Below, piece after piece: positions 18,812 to 26,676 of a stretch of 64,000 bases of DNA (position 1 is the stretch's first letter; each line of letters begins with the position of its first letter). Both the position numbers and the translations under genes were made by a program. The stretch lies in assembly GCF_029439455.1 (NCBI RefSeq), contig NZ_JAQFVG010000357.1, positions 1 through 64,000 on the forward strand. Reading direction: 5' to 3'. Origin of the DNA: Caballeronia sp. BR00000012568055 (GTDB lineage Bacteria; Pseudomonadota; Gammaproteobacteria; Burkholderiales; Burkholderiaceae). The notes beneath the pieces were generated by a model that made no database searches, had not been told where the DNA came from, and was given only the letters and a program-made list of their open reading frames with translations.

Positions 18812-19294
18812 TTACACCGTCCACGTATGGATGATGAGCGCGTTCTCCTTGCGATGAAGAAGCTGAATATCCAGCACATCGAGCGGATTGATCGGCTTGA
18901 TTCCTTCGATCAACGAAGCTTCGCCGTGCCCATAAAGCGCCTGCAATGCAAAGCGGCACGCATAGACCTTGCCGCCTTCGGCCATGAACTTCTGCAATTG
19001 CTTGTTGAAGTTGAGATGGCCGGGGAAGGCTTCATCGCCGAGCGTGGGAAAGCCGCGTTGCAGACCGAGCGTGACGCCGGGACCGTACAGCAGCACGGAA
19101 GTATCGAACCCTTTGCGTTGAAGACGCGTGGCCTGCAAGAGATTGACGAAACCGATCGAACCTTCGAACGCGACGGTATGAAACGTGACGAGCGCTTTTT
19201 CGCCGGGTTCGGCTTTCACGTCCTCGAACACTTTCTCTTCGTAATCGACCAGATAATCGCCGTTCTTGTGAAGCGGTTGCGTGACTGCAGGCAT
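18812..19294 (-). CDS. MSMEG_0572/Sll0783 family nitrogen-starvation protein
   Basis: 160-residue protein, first gene of the Nit1C operon. It resembles the DsrE-like fold: FHTVAFEGSIGFVNLLQATR, then LYGPGVTLGLQRGFP, and a conserved FMAEGGKVYACRFALQALYG containing one cysteine. The family is named for induction on nitrogen starvation in cyanobacteria; its biochemical role is unknown. ATG 19294 has GGAGA 7-8 bp upstream. A sigma-54 type promoter (19350-19364) is about 55 bp upstream. The open frame to 19456 is not coding. Confidence 0.92.
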   Translation of the reverse strand: MPAVTQPLHKNGDYLVDYEEKVFEDVKAEPGEKALVTFHTVAFEGSIGFVNLLQATRLQRKGFDTSVLLYGPGVTLGLQRGFPTLGDEAFPGHLNFNKQLQKFMAEGGKVYACRFALQALYGHGEASLIEGIKPINPLDVLDIQLLHRKENALIIHTWTV

Positions 19295-19349
19295 GTCATT
19301 CTCCGTTTGGCGTGTGTGTATGACGTCGCTATGTGACGAGCGATCAAAC

Positions 19350-19364
19350 GCAACGGATATGCCA
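19350..19364 (-). promoter_or_regulatory. Sigma-54 type -24/-12 promoter of the nitrilase operon
   Basis: On the minus strand TTGGCATATCCGTTGCG matches the sigma-54 pattern TTGGCAC-N5-TTGC, with GG and GC exactly 10 bp apart. It lies upstream of 19294, predicting a start near 19338 and a leader of about 45 nt. This suits nitrogen-controlled expression. Confidence 0.7.
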
Positions 19365-19380
19365 ATGATTGGCCCGCAAA

Positions 19381-19400
19381 ATGCGATCACTTTGCAATCA
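19381..19400. promoter_or_regulatory. ATGCGATCA regulator motif upstream of nitrilase promoter
   Basis: ATGCGATCA at 19381-19389 is followed by TGCAATCA at 19393-19400. It is the same 9-mer that occurs twice in tandem at 19561-19578. It lies just upstream of the -24 element and is a candidate site for the divergent MocR-type regulator. Confidence 0.5.
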
Positions 19401-19511
19401 AGCAAAACGAATCTGCTCGACGGATACCAAAATTTTTTGTTCGAGCCTTGTAGCAAGGGGTTTTCTGACTTTTATTCTGCCTGGCGTTTCGCGCGCTCAC
19501 GCACGGTTTCA

Positions 19512-19529
19512 GCGCACGTTCGCGTGCGC
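19512..19529. promoter_or_regulatory. Inverted repeat in divergent intergenic region
   Basis: GCGCACG-TTCG-CGTGCGC has perfect 7-bp arms. It lies about 150 bp upstream of the sigma-54 type promoter, a distance suited to an enhancer site, and has GCAC/GTGC halves as NtrC sites do, but the spacing is N6 instead of N7. The assignment is open. Confidence 0.35.
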
Positions 19530-19560
19530 GTGGTGCGCGTCACACTAAAGCCGTGCATCG

Positions 19561-19578
19561 ATGCGATCAATGCGATCA
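19561..19578. repeat. Tandem 9-bp repeat ATGCGATCA x2
   Basis: Two head-to-tail copies of ATGCGATCA, then ATTGCATCGG. They lie 56 bp upstream of the MocR-type start. Direct-repeat operators are common for MocR regulators, so this is a likely autoregulatory site. Confidence 0.6.
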
Positions 19579-19633
19579 AATTGCATCGGCATTTACGATC
19601 GGTTTAGATCTTGGTTTTGCATAAGGGCGCCGC

Positions 19634-21025
19634 ATGACGCAGACGTCGCATCACTGGATTCGCAAGCTCGAAGAGAGCCGCAAACCGGCTTATCTGACCA
19701 TTCCCGATTTGATCGAGGAAGATCTGGCGAGCGGCCGGCTGCGTCCGCGTGATCGTTTGCCGGGTCTGCGCGATCTTGCCGAAGCGCTCAATCTCAACTA
19801 CACGACGGTTGCGCGTGCGTATGCCGAAGCCCGCAAACGCGGCCTGCTAGATGCGCGCGCGGGCAGCGGTACCTTCGTGCGCGGCAGAACGCAGACGTTG
19901 CCATTGGCGGGCGGCAGCAGCGTCGAAATGTCGATGAACATGCCGCCGGAACCGCCTGCGCTGGCGGCGCGATTGCGTGAATCGGCTGCGCGTTTGATGA
20001 AGGACGCGGACCCGTTTCAGTTGTTGCGCTATCAGGATTTCGGCGGGACCGCGATGGATCGCTCGGCGGCCTGTGGATGGCTGCGCGCGCGTCTTCCGGA
20101 TTGTCGTGAGGAAACGGTGCTGGTGTGTCCGGGCATTCATAGCGCGTTGGTCGCGCTGGTCTCACAACTCGCGCGGCCCGGTGAAACGATCTGTCTGGAT
20201 TCGCTCGCGTATCCGGGCATCAAGGCGATTGCCTCGCAACTCGGCGTGAAGTTACAGGCCTTGCCGCGTGATGATGACGGCCCCTTGCCGCATGCGTTCG
20301 AGGCGATGTGCAAGACGGAAAAGCCCGGCGGTTTCTATTGCAATCCGACTTTGCAGAATCCGAGCACGCTGACCTTGAGCCAGCAACGGCGTGAAGCATT
20401 GGCCGATATCGCGTTGCGCTACAACGTGCCGATTATCGAGGACGAGCCTTATGGCATGTTGCCCTTGGATGCGCCATCGTCGCTTGCAGTGCTTGCGCCG
20501 GAATTGACGTATCACGTGACGGGTTTATCGAAGACATTTGGCGCGGGTTTGCGTGTGGCTTATCTCAAGGCGCCTTCCGCACGGCAGACACAGCGTATTG
20601 CCGGTGCGTTGCGGGCGACGACGGTGATGCCAAGCCCTTTCACCGTTTTGCTCGCGACGCAATGGGTCAACGATGGCACCGCTCTGGACGTCCTGAACGC
20701 GATCCGCGAAGAAGGGATGGCGCGGCAGCTTATCGCTTCGCAAGTGCTTGACAGTCTGCCGTTCGATGCGAATCCGTACGGCTTTCATCTGTGGCTGCCG
20801 GTGCCTTCGGTTTGCGACTGGAGTGCGTCTGAACTGGCGTTGCAGTTGCGCAATCAGGGCATCGGCGCGGTGGCGGGCGCTGCGTTTTCTACGGATGGCA
20901 ATCCGCCGAATGCTTTGAGGCTGTGTCTTGGCGGACCACAAAATCGTGAGGACTGCCGGGAAGCTTTGCAGCGGGTCGCGGATATGCTCGCGGACCCGCA
21001 TCACTTGCATATGACGATGTTGTGA
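19634..21025 (+). CDS. MocR-type GntR/aminotransferase regulator
   Basis: 463-residue regulator. It has a winged-helix GntR domain (residues 20-85, with RLPGLRDLAEALNLNYTTVA) joined to a fold-I aminotransferase-like domain. PLP residues are kept: Asn242 region (CNPTLQNPS), Asp270 (IIEDEPYG) and the Schiff-base lysine Lys300 (TGLSKTFGAGLR). AAGGG lies upstream of ATG 19634. It is divergent from the nitrilase cluster and shares with it a region rich in ATGCGATCA motifs, so it probably senses an amine or amino acid and controls that operon. This is inference from position. Confidence 0.9.
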   Translation: MTQTSHHWIRKLEESRKPAYLTIPDLIEEDLASGRLRPRDRLPGLRDLAEALNLNYTTVARAYAEARKRGLLDARAGSGTFVRGRTQTLPLAGGSSVEMSMNMPPEPPALAARLRESAARLMKDADPFQLLRYQDFGGTAMDRSAACGWLRARLPDCREETVLVCPGIHSALVALVSQLARPGETICLDSLAYPGIKAIASQLGVKLQALPRDDDGPLPHAFEAMCKTEKPGGFYCNPTLQNPSTLTLSQQRREALADIALRYNVPIIEDEPYGMLPLDAPSSLAVLAPELTYHVTGLSKTFGAGLRVAYLKAPSARQTQRIAGALRATTVMPSPFTVLLATQWVNDGTALDVLNAIREEGMARQLIASQVLDSLPFDANPYGFHLWLPVPSVCDWSASELALQLRNQGIGAVAGAAFSTDGNPPNALRLCLGGPQNREDCREALQRVADMLADPHHLHMTML

Positions 21026-21038
21026 GGGGGTTCGACCT

Positions 21039-21875
21039 TTAGTTCGATTTCATCTTGTATGCGTCCAACAGACCCCGCACCATCTCCCCCGACACATAAT
21101 GCGGCCCATCGAATAGATAAGTCTTATATCCTCGATACGCGTCAATCTGCGGCTTCAGTTCGTCAACGGTCGCCGCGCGAAATCCGCCGCCGACATTCGG
21201 CCGAAACGCCTCCGCAATGATGCGCACGCGCCCATGCCCCAGCCGCGCCGCGATCTGATCGGCATACAGCCGCGCCACGCGCGGTTCACGCGCATATACG
21301 CCGCATCCGTCCTGCAGCAACACGCCAACATCACGCGGCAACCACTGCTCAAGCCATTCACCAATCGCAGCACCGCCCACATTCGCGCGATCATAAACAC
21401 TGATCCATAGCGGCTTCGGCAACGCATCGAGCAGCGTGCGCAAAGCACTTGCATCTTTCCATGTCGGATCGATTTCGACAGGAAAGTAGTAGCCCGAAAT
21501 ATGTACGGGCAGGCGTACATCCGCCAGTCGCATCGACTCGATGAAAAGCTGCGAGATATTTGCGCGCGCCGATGCTTCATCGAAGCGTCCGGCAAGTCCG
21601 ATAATCACATCGCGCGCCCACGGCTCACGTCCGATACGCGCCCAGTCCGGCATACGCGGCGCGCTTCGCATGTCGCTTCCGGGCACGAACGACAGACCAT
21701 CCACCGACGTCCATTGCACAATCAGTTCGTGCGCGCCGAGCTTGTTCCAATCGCCCGCCGGATCGGGATGTGCGTTGTCGGGTTGCCAGACGATGCCATC
21801 GATAATATGCGGCTCTGCATGCACGCACAGCGCCGCCATCATCAGCATCAGGCCGAAAAGAAGCGTCTTCATCAA
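21039..21875 (-). CDS. Exported protein at the end of the Nfr operon (YbcH position)
   Basis: 278-residue secreted protein with a signal peptide (MMKTLLFGLMLMMAALCVHA). The mature part looks like a TIM-barrel glycosidase-like fold: IVQWTSVDGLSFVPGSD, HISGYYFPVEIDPTW, WISVYDRANVG and RVRIIAEAFRPN recall the DUF4434 group. It overlaps nfrA by 4 bp and is the last gene of the unit, the place of ybcH in E. coli. A role in trimming or releasing the exported glycan is a guess from fold and context. Confidence 0.7.
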   Translation of the reverse strand: MMKTLLFGLMLMMAALCVHAEPHIIDGIVWQPDNAHPDPAGDWNKLGAHELIVQWTSVDGLSFVPGSDMRSAPRMPDWARIGREPWARDVIIGLAGRFDEASARANISQLFIESMRLADVRLPVHISGYYFPVEIDPTWKDASALRTLLDALPKPLWISVYDRANVGGAAIGEWLEQWLPRDVGVLLQDGCGVYAREPRVARLYADQIAARLGHGRVRIIAEAFRPNVGGGFRAATVDELKPQIDAYRGYKTYLFDGPHYVSGEMVRGLLDAYKMKSN

Positions 21876-24493
21876 TACGAGAATACCGCACCGAAGAACA
21901 CGCCTTTCGCGCGGTCATCGCCCGCTATGCGGAAGCGGTATTGCACCGATACATCGACGAACGAGCGCGGCGCGTCGTAGTTGCTGCCACGGAACCACCA
22001 GCGCGCCGAGATGCCCGCGCCAATCCCCACCGGCGTGCTGTGATCGATCGCGGAATCGTAATCCGCGCCGATCACCGCGTGCGGAAACACCGTGAGACGC
22101 GGCGATATCGCATCGATGCGATACGTGCGTCCGAGCCGCGCGTTCGCCGTTGCATACGTCGATGAGTTCACGATGTAATGCCCGACTTCGCCATAGAACG
22201 TGCCGGTCCACCAGCTTGGCACATCGAAGCGACGCGCATCGCCGAAACCGGTCGAATACGCGGCGCGGGCGAGCCAGTCGGAGCGCACATCGGAGCCTAT
22301 CGGCAGAATCTTTTCGATGGCGAAGATCGCATTCACCGACGCGAACGGTTTCACGCGCGCGCCGAGTGCCGCCTGCAAGGTCGATGCCCCCGACGGCGCG
22401 CCGCCCTTCACGCCGAAGTTCTCGTAACCGCGTGCATAGACTTCGAACATGCGGTCGCCGAGGCTGCCGAACGGTCGCCAGTAGGCTTCCGTGCCTGCTT
22501 GCCAATTGCTTGCGATTCCCGGCGTCGGGTTGAACGCGAAGCCGGGACCGGAACCGCTGCCGCGATAGTTCACGTTCATGCTGAAGCCCCAGTTACGCGT
22601 GGCTTCGGCGTGCGCGGCGCGGGCATCGATCAGGGCATCGTTTGACAATCGTTCGGAATCCGGAGCAGTACGCGTATCGTCGATTGCGTGTTCTATGTAA
22701 CGTGCGCCTTCCGCGTTGCGGCGCATCGAAAGCGCGGCGTAGCCTGCGTCGGCTTCGGCGTTTGGCGGGAGATTGCCGTGCTGTTCGGCGCGCGCGTAGT
22801 ATCTCAGCGCTTTCTCACGATCGCCCGCGCGGGAAGCCAGCGATGCCGCTTGCAGATCGGTCATTGAATCGAGCAGATGCGCGTCGATCGCGGAACGCGC
22901 TTCCGTCGATGCAGCGCGTGTCTGACCGTCGGCGGCAAGTGCATCAATCAGCGCCAGTCGCAGACGTGCATCGTCGGGTACGGCTTTGACGGCGTCGCGC
23001 CAATGTTCGATGGCAGCGCTTCGATCGCCCTGCTGCTGCGCGAGATTCGCGGCGCGCGTGGCATCGAAAGCGGGATCGTGGGCGTAGATATCGCACGATG
23101 CGCCGTATTGGTCCTGTCGGCAATCGAAAGTCGGACGCGCGTCCGGGTCGATATCATGCGGCGCAGCTTCCGCCCGCGCGCGGTATCGACGCAAGGCGAT
23201 TGCTTCGTCGTTCTTATCGTCGGATGGCAGCGCATCGAGCGCGGCCTGTGGTTTGCCTTGCGCGAGCCGCACATCGGCGATGATCGTGCGTGCTACTTGC
23301 GCGTCACGGTAGCGGCGTTGCGCTTCGGTGTTCGCAACGACGGCAGCCGGGGCGGGCTTTGGCGTTGGCGCATCCCGCTTCAACTGCTTCTGCAAGATAA
23401 TCGAGCGTTCTTCATCGACACTCATCGCATTCGGATGTTCGATGCCATAACGCAGCACGTCTTCATGTGACTGAATTTGTGCATCGATATCGTCCTTAAC
23501 GGCCACGAGTGTATCTGGCTGCGGATTCACATTCGCCCGCGTCTCCGCCGCCTGATCAACCGATGCAGGCGCAATCGCAAGCGCATGAGCGAAATCCTCA
23601 TCCGCACTAAGTCCGCGTGCTGCACGTGCGTACCCATGCAAAGCCCACAACAAAGCGTCGTTTCGATTCAACGCGATGCCATCGCCCGCAGTGCTTTCCA
23701 CGCCTGCAAGATCATCACGCGCGAATAGCGTTTCGATCAACTGCATGCGAAATTGCGCGCGTTCGGGCGCGTACATCATCGCACGTTGCGCGTGTCGTTC
23801 GGATTCCGTAAGATCGTCACGTTGACGCGCATCATAAGCCACGATCGATTCCGGCGCAGCAAGCCGATCGCCGATATAACGACGACGCGTGCGCAATCCT
23901 TCGCTATCGCCAAATCGACGCGCCGTATCGCTGGCGACATCCCATGCGGCGCGATCATCTCCCGTTGCGGCGAGCGAATCGACCAGCAGATAACGCAGTC
24001 GTTCGACACGCGGCGCAAGCCGTATCGCTTCGCGGCTTTCGATCACCGCCGCCGCGTAATCCTTGTTTGCATAATCGCGATACGCCGCGCGCGCAGCACG
24101 CAAGGCCGGTCCTTGCAGGTCACCGGTTCCGCCCGCGCCGCCACCGCCCGCAGCCAAATCATCGATCTCGCGACGACGCGATACCAACGCGGCCTGCGGC
24201 CCGAACTGCGCGATAGCATCGCTCAGAACCTGGCTCGCATCCTTCAGATGCCCGCGCGCCGCCAGCGAATTCGCCAGCAGCACACGCAAGTCCATCACGT
24301 CCGGTCGCTGGCGAATCGCTTCGCGCGCGCTCGCGGCTGCATCGACATAACGATGCTCGTCGTACGCGGCATACGCGTCCCGCGCGATGCGATATGGCGC
24401 GCCACTCAAGGGCAGCGGCAAGGTGACATCTGCATGCGCGACGCCCCACGTCGACAACGCAATCACGGCACATGCAATCCGACTACGGTTCAT
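21872..24493 (-). CDS. nfrA: NfrA-like outer membrane protein (phage N4 adsorption protein A)
   Basis: 873-residue outer membrane export protein. It has a signal peptide (cut after GVAHA), a long TPR-type helical region (to about residue 650, repeated A-x-Y-x2-Y-DxxYxDA-like units), then the NfrA C-terminal barrel domain with NWGFSMNVNYRGSG and GTEAYWRPFGSLGDRMFEVY. It ends in FFGAVFSY, an aromatic last residue as in outer membrane barrels. In E. coli NfrA is the N4 phage receptor and the exit for a ManNAc-containing glycan. It overlaps nfrB by 4 bp. Confidence 0.88.
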   Translation of the reverse strand: MNRSRIACAVIALSTWGVAHADVTLPLPLSGAPYRIARDAYAAYDEHRYVDAAASAREAIRQRPDVMDLRVLLANSLAARGHLKDASQVLSDAIAQFGPQAALVSRRREIDDLAAGGGGAGGTGDLQGPALRAARAAYRDYANKDYAAAVIESREAIRLAPRVERLRYLLVDSLAATGDDRAAWDVASDTARRFGDSEGLRTRRRYIGDRLAAPESIVAYDARQRDDLTESERHAQRAMMYAPERAQFRMQLIETLFARDDLAGVESTAGDGIALNRNDALLWALHGYARAARGLSADEDFAHALAIAPASVDQAAETRANVNPQPDTLVAVKDDIDAQIQSHEDVLRYGIEHPNAMSVDEERSIILQKQLKRDAPTPKPAPAAVVANTEAQRRYRDAQVARTIIADVRLAQGKPQAALDALPSDDKNDEAIALRRYRARAEAAPHDIDPDARPTFDCRQDQYGASCDIYAHDPAFDATRAANLAQQQGDRSAAIEHWRDAVKAVPDDARLRLALIDALAADGQTRAASTEARSAIDAHLLDSMTDLQAASLASRAGDREKALRYYARAEQHGNLPPNAEADAGYAALSMRRNAEGARYIEHAIDDTRTAPDSERLSNDALIDARAAHAEATRNWGFSMNVNYRGSGSGPGFAFNPTPGIASNWQAGTEAYWRPFGSLGDRMFEVYARGYENFGVKGGAPSGASTLQAALGARVKPFASVNAIFAIEKILPIGSDVRSDWLARAAYSTGFGDARRFDVPSWWTGTFYGEVGHYIVNSSTYATANARLGRTYRIDAISPRLTVFPHAVIGADYDSAIDHSTPVGIGAGISARWWFRGSNYDAPRSFVDVSVQYRFRIAGDDRAKGVFFGAVFSY

Positions 24494-26676
24494 TGCCGGC
24501 CCGCCCGCTGCGAATAGCGCCGCTGTTGTTCCTCGACCGCGCGTTCCAGCGCTTCGCGCGTAATCACTCCTTCGGACACCAGATAATCGCCGATGCGTCC
24601 ATGTCGTTCTGGCCGATAATCCCGCAGCGCCGTTTCGAAGCGGCGTCGCGTGACCAGTCCCATCTCGATCATGATGTCGCCGAGCAAAGGCACGCCGCGC
24701 GCGGCTTCATCGTATGCGGCGTGCGTGCGTTCGGGCGCGGCTTCCGCGCCAGACAGTGTCGATACATCGACATCGCGCAGCATGCGCAAACCCGACGCGA
24801 TTTCGCTTTCACGAACCACTTGTATCGATATCGCGACGCCCACCGCATCGCGCAATTCGGCGAGTGCGGCATCGTCGAGCAAGGAAGCGGTGACGAAGAC
24901 CGCGTGACCGTTCGCATCCTCGCCTTGCGGCATCGCGCGCAGGCGGACCAGTGTTTCCGGCGGCACCGCGACGCCCGGTTCTTCCTGCATGCGCGTGGCA
25001 TCGAAACGGGCGCGCGGCAAATCGGCCTGAAACGCGATCGCTTCAGCGAGCGTTTCCTCATCGAGCCAGCCGCGCGTCACCAAAACGCGACCAATCGGCG
25101 CTTCGCGCGCGTGCTCGGTCTGCTTCGCTTCTTCGAGCCGTTCGGGATCGATCGCCTGCCACGAAACCAGCAGATCGCCGAGATCCTGACGCGTATCGCG
25201 CAGGCCATCGGCGCTGGGGAAATCGTGCGTGGTCTTGTCCCACGCGAGTCGCCGCCCCGTCACCACATGCACGATAAACAAACGCCACGCGCGCGCCACC
25301 GCCATAAAATTCACGACATTGCCGATCACCATGCGCGGCACCGCCAGCACGCCGTGCTCCCATCCATAGAGCCGCGTGGTGAAGATGATCCGCTGCACCA
25401 CGCGCAGACACAGCGCGACGAAATTCGCAGCGAGCAGCGCATTGAGCCAGCCCGCATCGATAAACGGTGATGGAAATAGATCGGACGTCAAACCAAAATA
25501 CGTCGCCGCCGCGAACAGCAAAAACTGAATGGCTAGCAGATACGCGAGCATGCCGACGAACGCCGTCACCACGCCTTTTCGATCACGCAGCAGCAGATAT
25601 CGATTGGCAATCGTGCCCGTCCAGCCGATCAAACCCCAGCTTTGCAGACCGATCCCCAACGTCCATCGCGCGCGCTGTCTGTACGCTGTACGAAACGTAT
25701 CGGGGAAGAACTCGCGCACGCACAGCGGCATCGTCGTATTGATTTCGCGCTCGGGGCCGAGACCGAACCACACCTTGCGGCGCGACGTAAATTGCACCGG
25801 AAACAGCGGGAAAATCGACGACATGCCCATCTTGAGAATGCGCGCGCCGATGTCGTAATCCTCGGTGAGGCTTTCGGTATTGAATGGCTGACTTTCGGTC
25901 TGCTCGACCAACGCGAGCATGGCGCGACGCGAGAAGCACGTGCCCACGCCCGCCGAAGGCACCGCGCCCGCAAGACTCTCTCGCACCACCAAATCCTTCG
26001 CGTGCCACTCCGCGAACTCATCCATATACGTGCCCGCGACCAACTCGAACCAGTTCCGTTCGAGCGATGCCACCGGCAGTTGAATCATGTCCTTGCGCGG
26101 CAAAAGATAGTTGAAGAACTTCAGTTCGATCGGATGCAGCACATCCTCGCTGTCGTGCATGACGACGCCCGCGAACTCCACGCCCGCCTCGTACTCGTAA
26201 TGCAGAATCGCCTGCACGAGCCAGTTGAGACAATCGGCCTTGCAGGTCGGTCCATCATGCGGCACTTCCACGCGATGCAAATGCTTATACCGATGCCGCA
26301 TGCGCTCCACTTCGCGAATCGTCGCGACATCGTTCTGATAGGTGCCAACGAAGATCGTATAGCTGCGGTAATCGAGCACGCGCACGAGGTCTTCGATCAT
26401 CGCCGCGATCACGTCCTGTTCCTGCCACGCAGGCACCATGATCGCGATCGGCTGCTCGTCGCGCGCGTAAAGCTGCTCGATGGTGAGCGGCGAGTAACGC
26501 CGCTCGATCGTCACCTTGCGCCAGAACTTGCGCGTCCAGAACCAGATATCGATAAACAGATCGTCGAGACTGGACAGCAGGATGATCGCAGCCACCGTCG
26601 CGGCGACGTATTCGAGTCCCTGGTAGTACTGGGCCAGAATGATCCGGCCGTACCACCTGAGCAGTTCCAGTGTCAC
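24490..26676 (-). CDS. nfrB: NfrB-like inner membrane glycosyltransferase with c-di-GMP-binding tail
   Basis: 728 residues. Two amino-terminal membrane helices precede a GT2 domain: VVMHDSEDVLHP near residue 170, TEDYDIGARI near 270 and the processive-synthase motif RQRARWTLG near 335. More membrane helices follow, then a MshEN-like tail. The tail shows four [LI]Gxx[LM]-type units: LGDLLVSWQAIDPERLEEA, IGRVLVTRGWLDEETL, LGDIMIEMGLVTRRRFETA and IGDYLVSEGVITREALERA. These are the c-di-GMP contact repeats of MshEN domains. E. coli NfrB likewise makes glycan under c-di-GMP control. It overlaps both neighbours by 4 bp. Confidence 0.92.
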   Translation of the reverse strand: MTLELLRWYGRIILAQYYQGLEYVAATVAAIILLSSLDDLFIDIWFWTRKFWRKVTIERRYSPLTIEQLYARDEQPIAIMVPAWQEQDVIAAMIEDLVRVLDYRSYTIFVGTYQNDVATIREVERMRHRYKHLHRVEVPHDGPTCKADCLNWLVQAILHYEYEAGVEFAGVVMHDSEDVLHPIELKFFNYLLPRKDMIQLPVASLERNWFELVAGTYMDEFAEWHAKDLVVRESLAGAVPSAGVGTCFSRRAMLALVEQTESQPFNTESLTEDYDIGARILKMGMSSIFPLFPVQFTSRRKVWFGLGPEREINTTMPLCVREFFPDTFRTAYRQRARWTLGIGLQSWGLIGWTGTIANRYLLLRDRKGVVTAFVGMLAYLLAIQFLLFAAATYFGLTSDLFPSPFIDAGWLNALLAANFVALCLRVVQRIIFTTRLYGWEHGVLAVPRMVIGNVVNFMAVARAWRLFIVHVVTGRRLAWDKTTHDFPSADGLRDTRQDLGDLLVSWQAIDPERLEEAKQTEHAREAPIGRVLVTRGWLDEETLAEAIAFQADLPRARFDATRMQEEPGVAVPPETLVRLRAMPQGEDANGHAVFVTASLLDDAALAELRDAVGVAISIQVVRESEIASGLRMLRDVDVSTLSGAEAAPERTHAAYDEAARGVPLLGDIMIEMGLVTRRRFETALRDYRPERHGRIGDYLVSEGVITREALERAVEEQQRRYSQRAGRQ

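Noticed and set aside
19512..19529. Inverted repeat as a confirmed NtrC site
   Set aside because: It has GCAC/GTGC halves, but with N6 spacing rather than the usual N7. It is kept only as an unnamed repeat.
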